Source: a bacterium
GTDB taxonomy: Bacteria > Verrucomicrobiota > Verrucomicrobiae > Limisphaerales > J093
Assembly: GCA_021839785.1 (NCBI GenBank)
Contig: JAKCAB010000017.1
Coordinates: 1 to 7,340 of the forward strand
Reading direction: 5' to 3'
Length of the DNA stretch: 7,340 nucleotides
Part shown: one piece after another, positions 6,940-7,340 of the stretch
Layout: each line of letters begins with the position of its first letter
Numbering within the stretch: the stretch's first letter is position 1
Position numbers and translations under genes: made by a program
Notes under the pieces: generated by a model
What the model saw: only the letters and a program-made list of their open reading frames with translations
What the model was told of the DNA's origin: nothing
Databases searched by the model: none

Positions 6940-7340
6940 ATGAGTGAACCGCCTGCCGGTGCTGCCGCCCCGCGCGTCGCGTATTGGCCTTTCCTCTGCG
7001 TCGATCTGCTGCTCGTGGCGACGGCGTGGCTGATTTACCACCAGGCCAACCGCCCGATGGTCCATTACGAAGTCGCAGCCATCGCGTTGTGCACCGCCCT
7101 GGGGGCCTGGCTGGCGATGTGGCCATTGGTGCTCCAGCACCGCGCCGAGCTGGCCCGCGACGAGCGCAGCGATCTGGTGGGGACGCTGGCGCAGTTGCAT
7201 CAGCTCGATCACCTGGCCGAACGCATCGCGCTGGCGACCGGCCAGTGGCAGACCGCCCAGGAACACGCGACCGCCGCCGTCAACGCCGCCCGCGACATCG
7301 CCGACCGGATGAGTGCGGAACAGAAAGTTTTCCAAGATCG
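6940..7340 (+). CDS. Unrecognised membrane-anchored coiled-coil protein, 3' end beyond window
   Basis: ATG 6940 opens a frame of 133 codons that is still open at the window edge, so the protein is incomplete here. After a proline/alanine-rich start there are two likely transmembrane helices, about residues 15-33 (PFLCVDLLLVATAWLI) and about 43-66 (containing VAAIALCTALGAWLAMWPLVL). From about 67 on, the sequence is charged and alanine/glutamine/leucine-rich (QHRAELARDERSDLVGTLAQ, then heptad-like stretches), suggesting a long alpha-helical coiled coil. AAAGAAG at 6926-6932, seven bases before the ATG, is a weak ribosome binding site. The gap from the glycosyltransferase is 70 bases, on the same strand. 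Co-transcription is possible, but TTGGCT (6901-6906)/TTAAAG (6924-6929) could be a weak promoter of its own. I cannot name a family. A role in membrane organisation or a sensor-like scaffold would be speculation. It resembles two-helix hypothetical proteins I associate with Verrucomicrobiota. Confidence 0.8.
   Translation, partial: MSEPPAGAAAPRVAYWPFLCVDLLLVATAWLIYHQANRPMVHYEVAAIALCTALGAWLAMWPLVLQHRAELARDERSDLVGTLAQLHQLDHLAERIALATGQWQTAQEHATAAVNAARDIADRMSAEQKVFQD

Noticed and set aside
1..7340. CRISPR array, tRNA, rRNA, intact insertion sequence or defence system
   Set aside because: No regularly spaced repeats, no tRNA-like cloverleaf sequence, no transposase and no defence-type gene could be seen on either strand.

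Overview
The window is GC-rich, and every supportable gene reads left to right on the + strand. The best guess for the organism is a Verrucomicrobiota bacterium of the Pedosphaera/Limisphaerales kind. This rests on the wording of the degraded Rhs fragment at the left end, the very long two-enzyme glycogen debranching protein, and the two-helix plus coiled-coil protein at the right end. All three resemble proteins I associate with that phylum. No rRNA or other taxonomic marker is present, so this is an inference.

Layout. (1) Positions 1-903 hold no intact gene. There is a weak hairpin/T-tract near 57-91, a GTG-started ORF (125 onward) whose beginning looks like a signal peptide, and a clear but frameshifted relic of an Rhs/YD-repeat protein (about 285-600). 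About 300 bases of unexplained sequence with a small perfect hairpin follow. (2) Positions 904-5334 encode one 1,476-residue protein. It combines a GH13 alpha-amylase-type domain with all catalytic acids visible and a GDE_N plus GH133 amylo-alpha-1,6-glucosidase half. This is a bifunctional glycogen debranching enzyme with an architecture recalling the eukaryotic enzyme. (3) Positions 5450-5911 encode a 153-residue YbaK/ProX-type aminoacyl-tRNA deacylase with its own promoter and ribosome binding site. (4) Positions 6081-6869 encode a WecG/TagA/CpsF (GT26) glycosyltransferase. It starts at a GTG with no ribosome binding site and a possible promoter almost on top of it. (5) From 6940 to the window end runs the start of an unrecognised membrane-anchored coiled-coil protein, cut by the window edge.

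How they relate. The three complete genes have different jobs: storage-glucan breakdown, tRNA proofreading, and surface or exopolysaccharide assembly. The gaps of 115 and 169 bases, with separate promoter candidates, suggest separate transcription units. The glycosyltransferase and the membrane protein are only 70 bases apart and could be co-transcribed. I did not find a defence system, CRISPR array, intact mobile element or RNA gene. The points most worth checking are the fused debranching enzyme, the decayed Rhs locus with its signal-peptide-like start, and the apparently leaderless GTG start of the glycosyltransferase.
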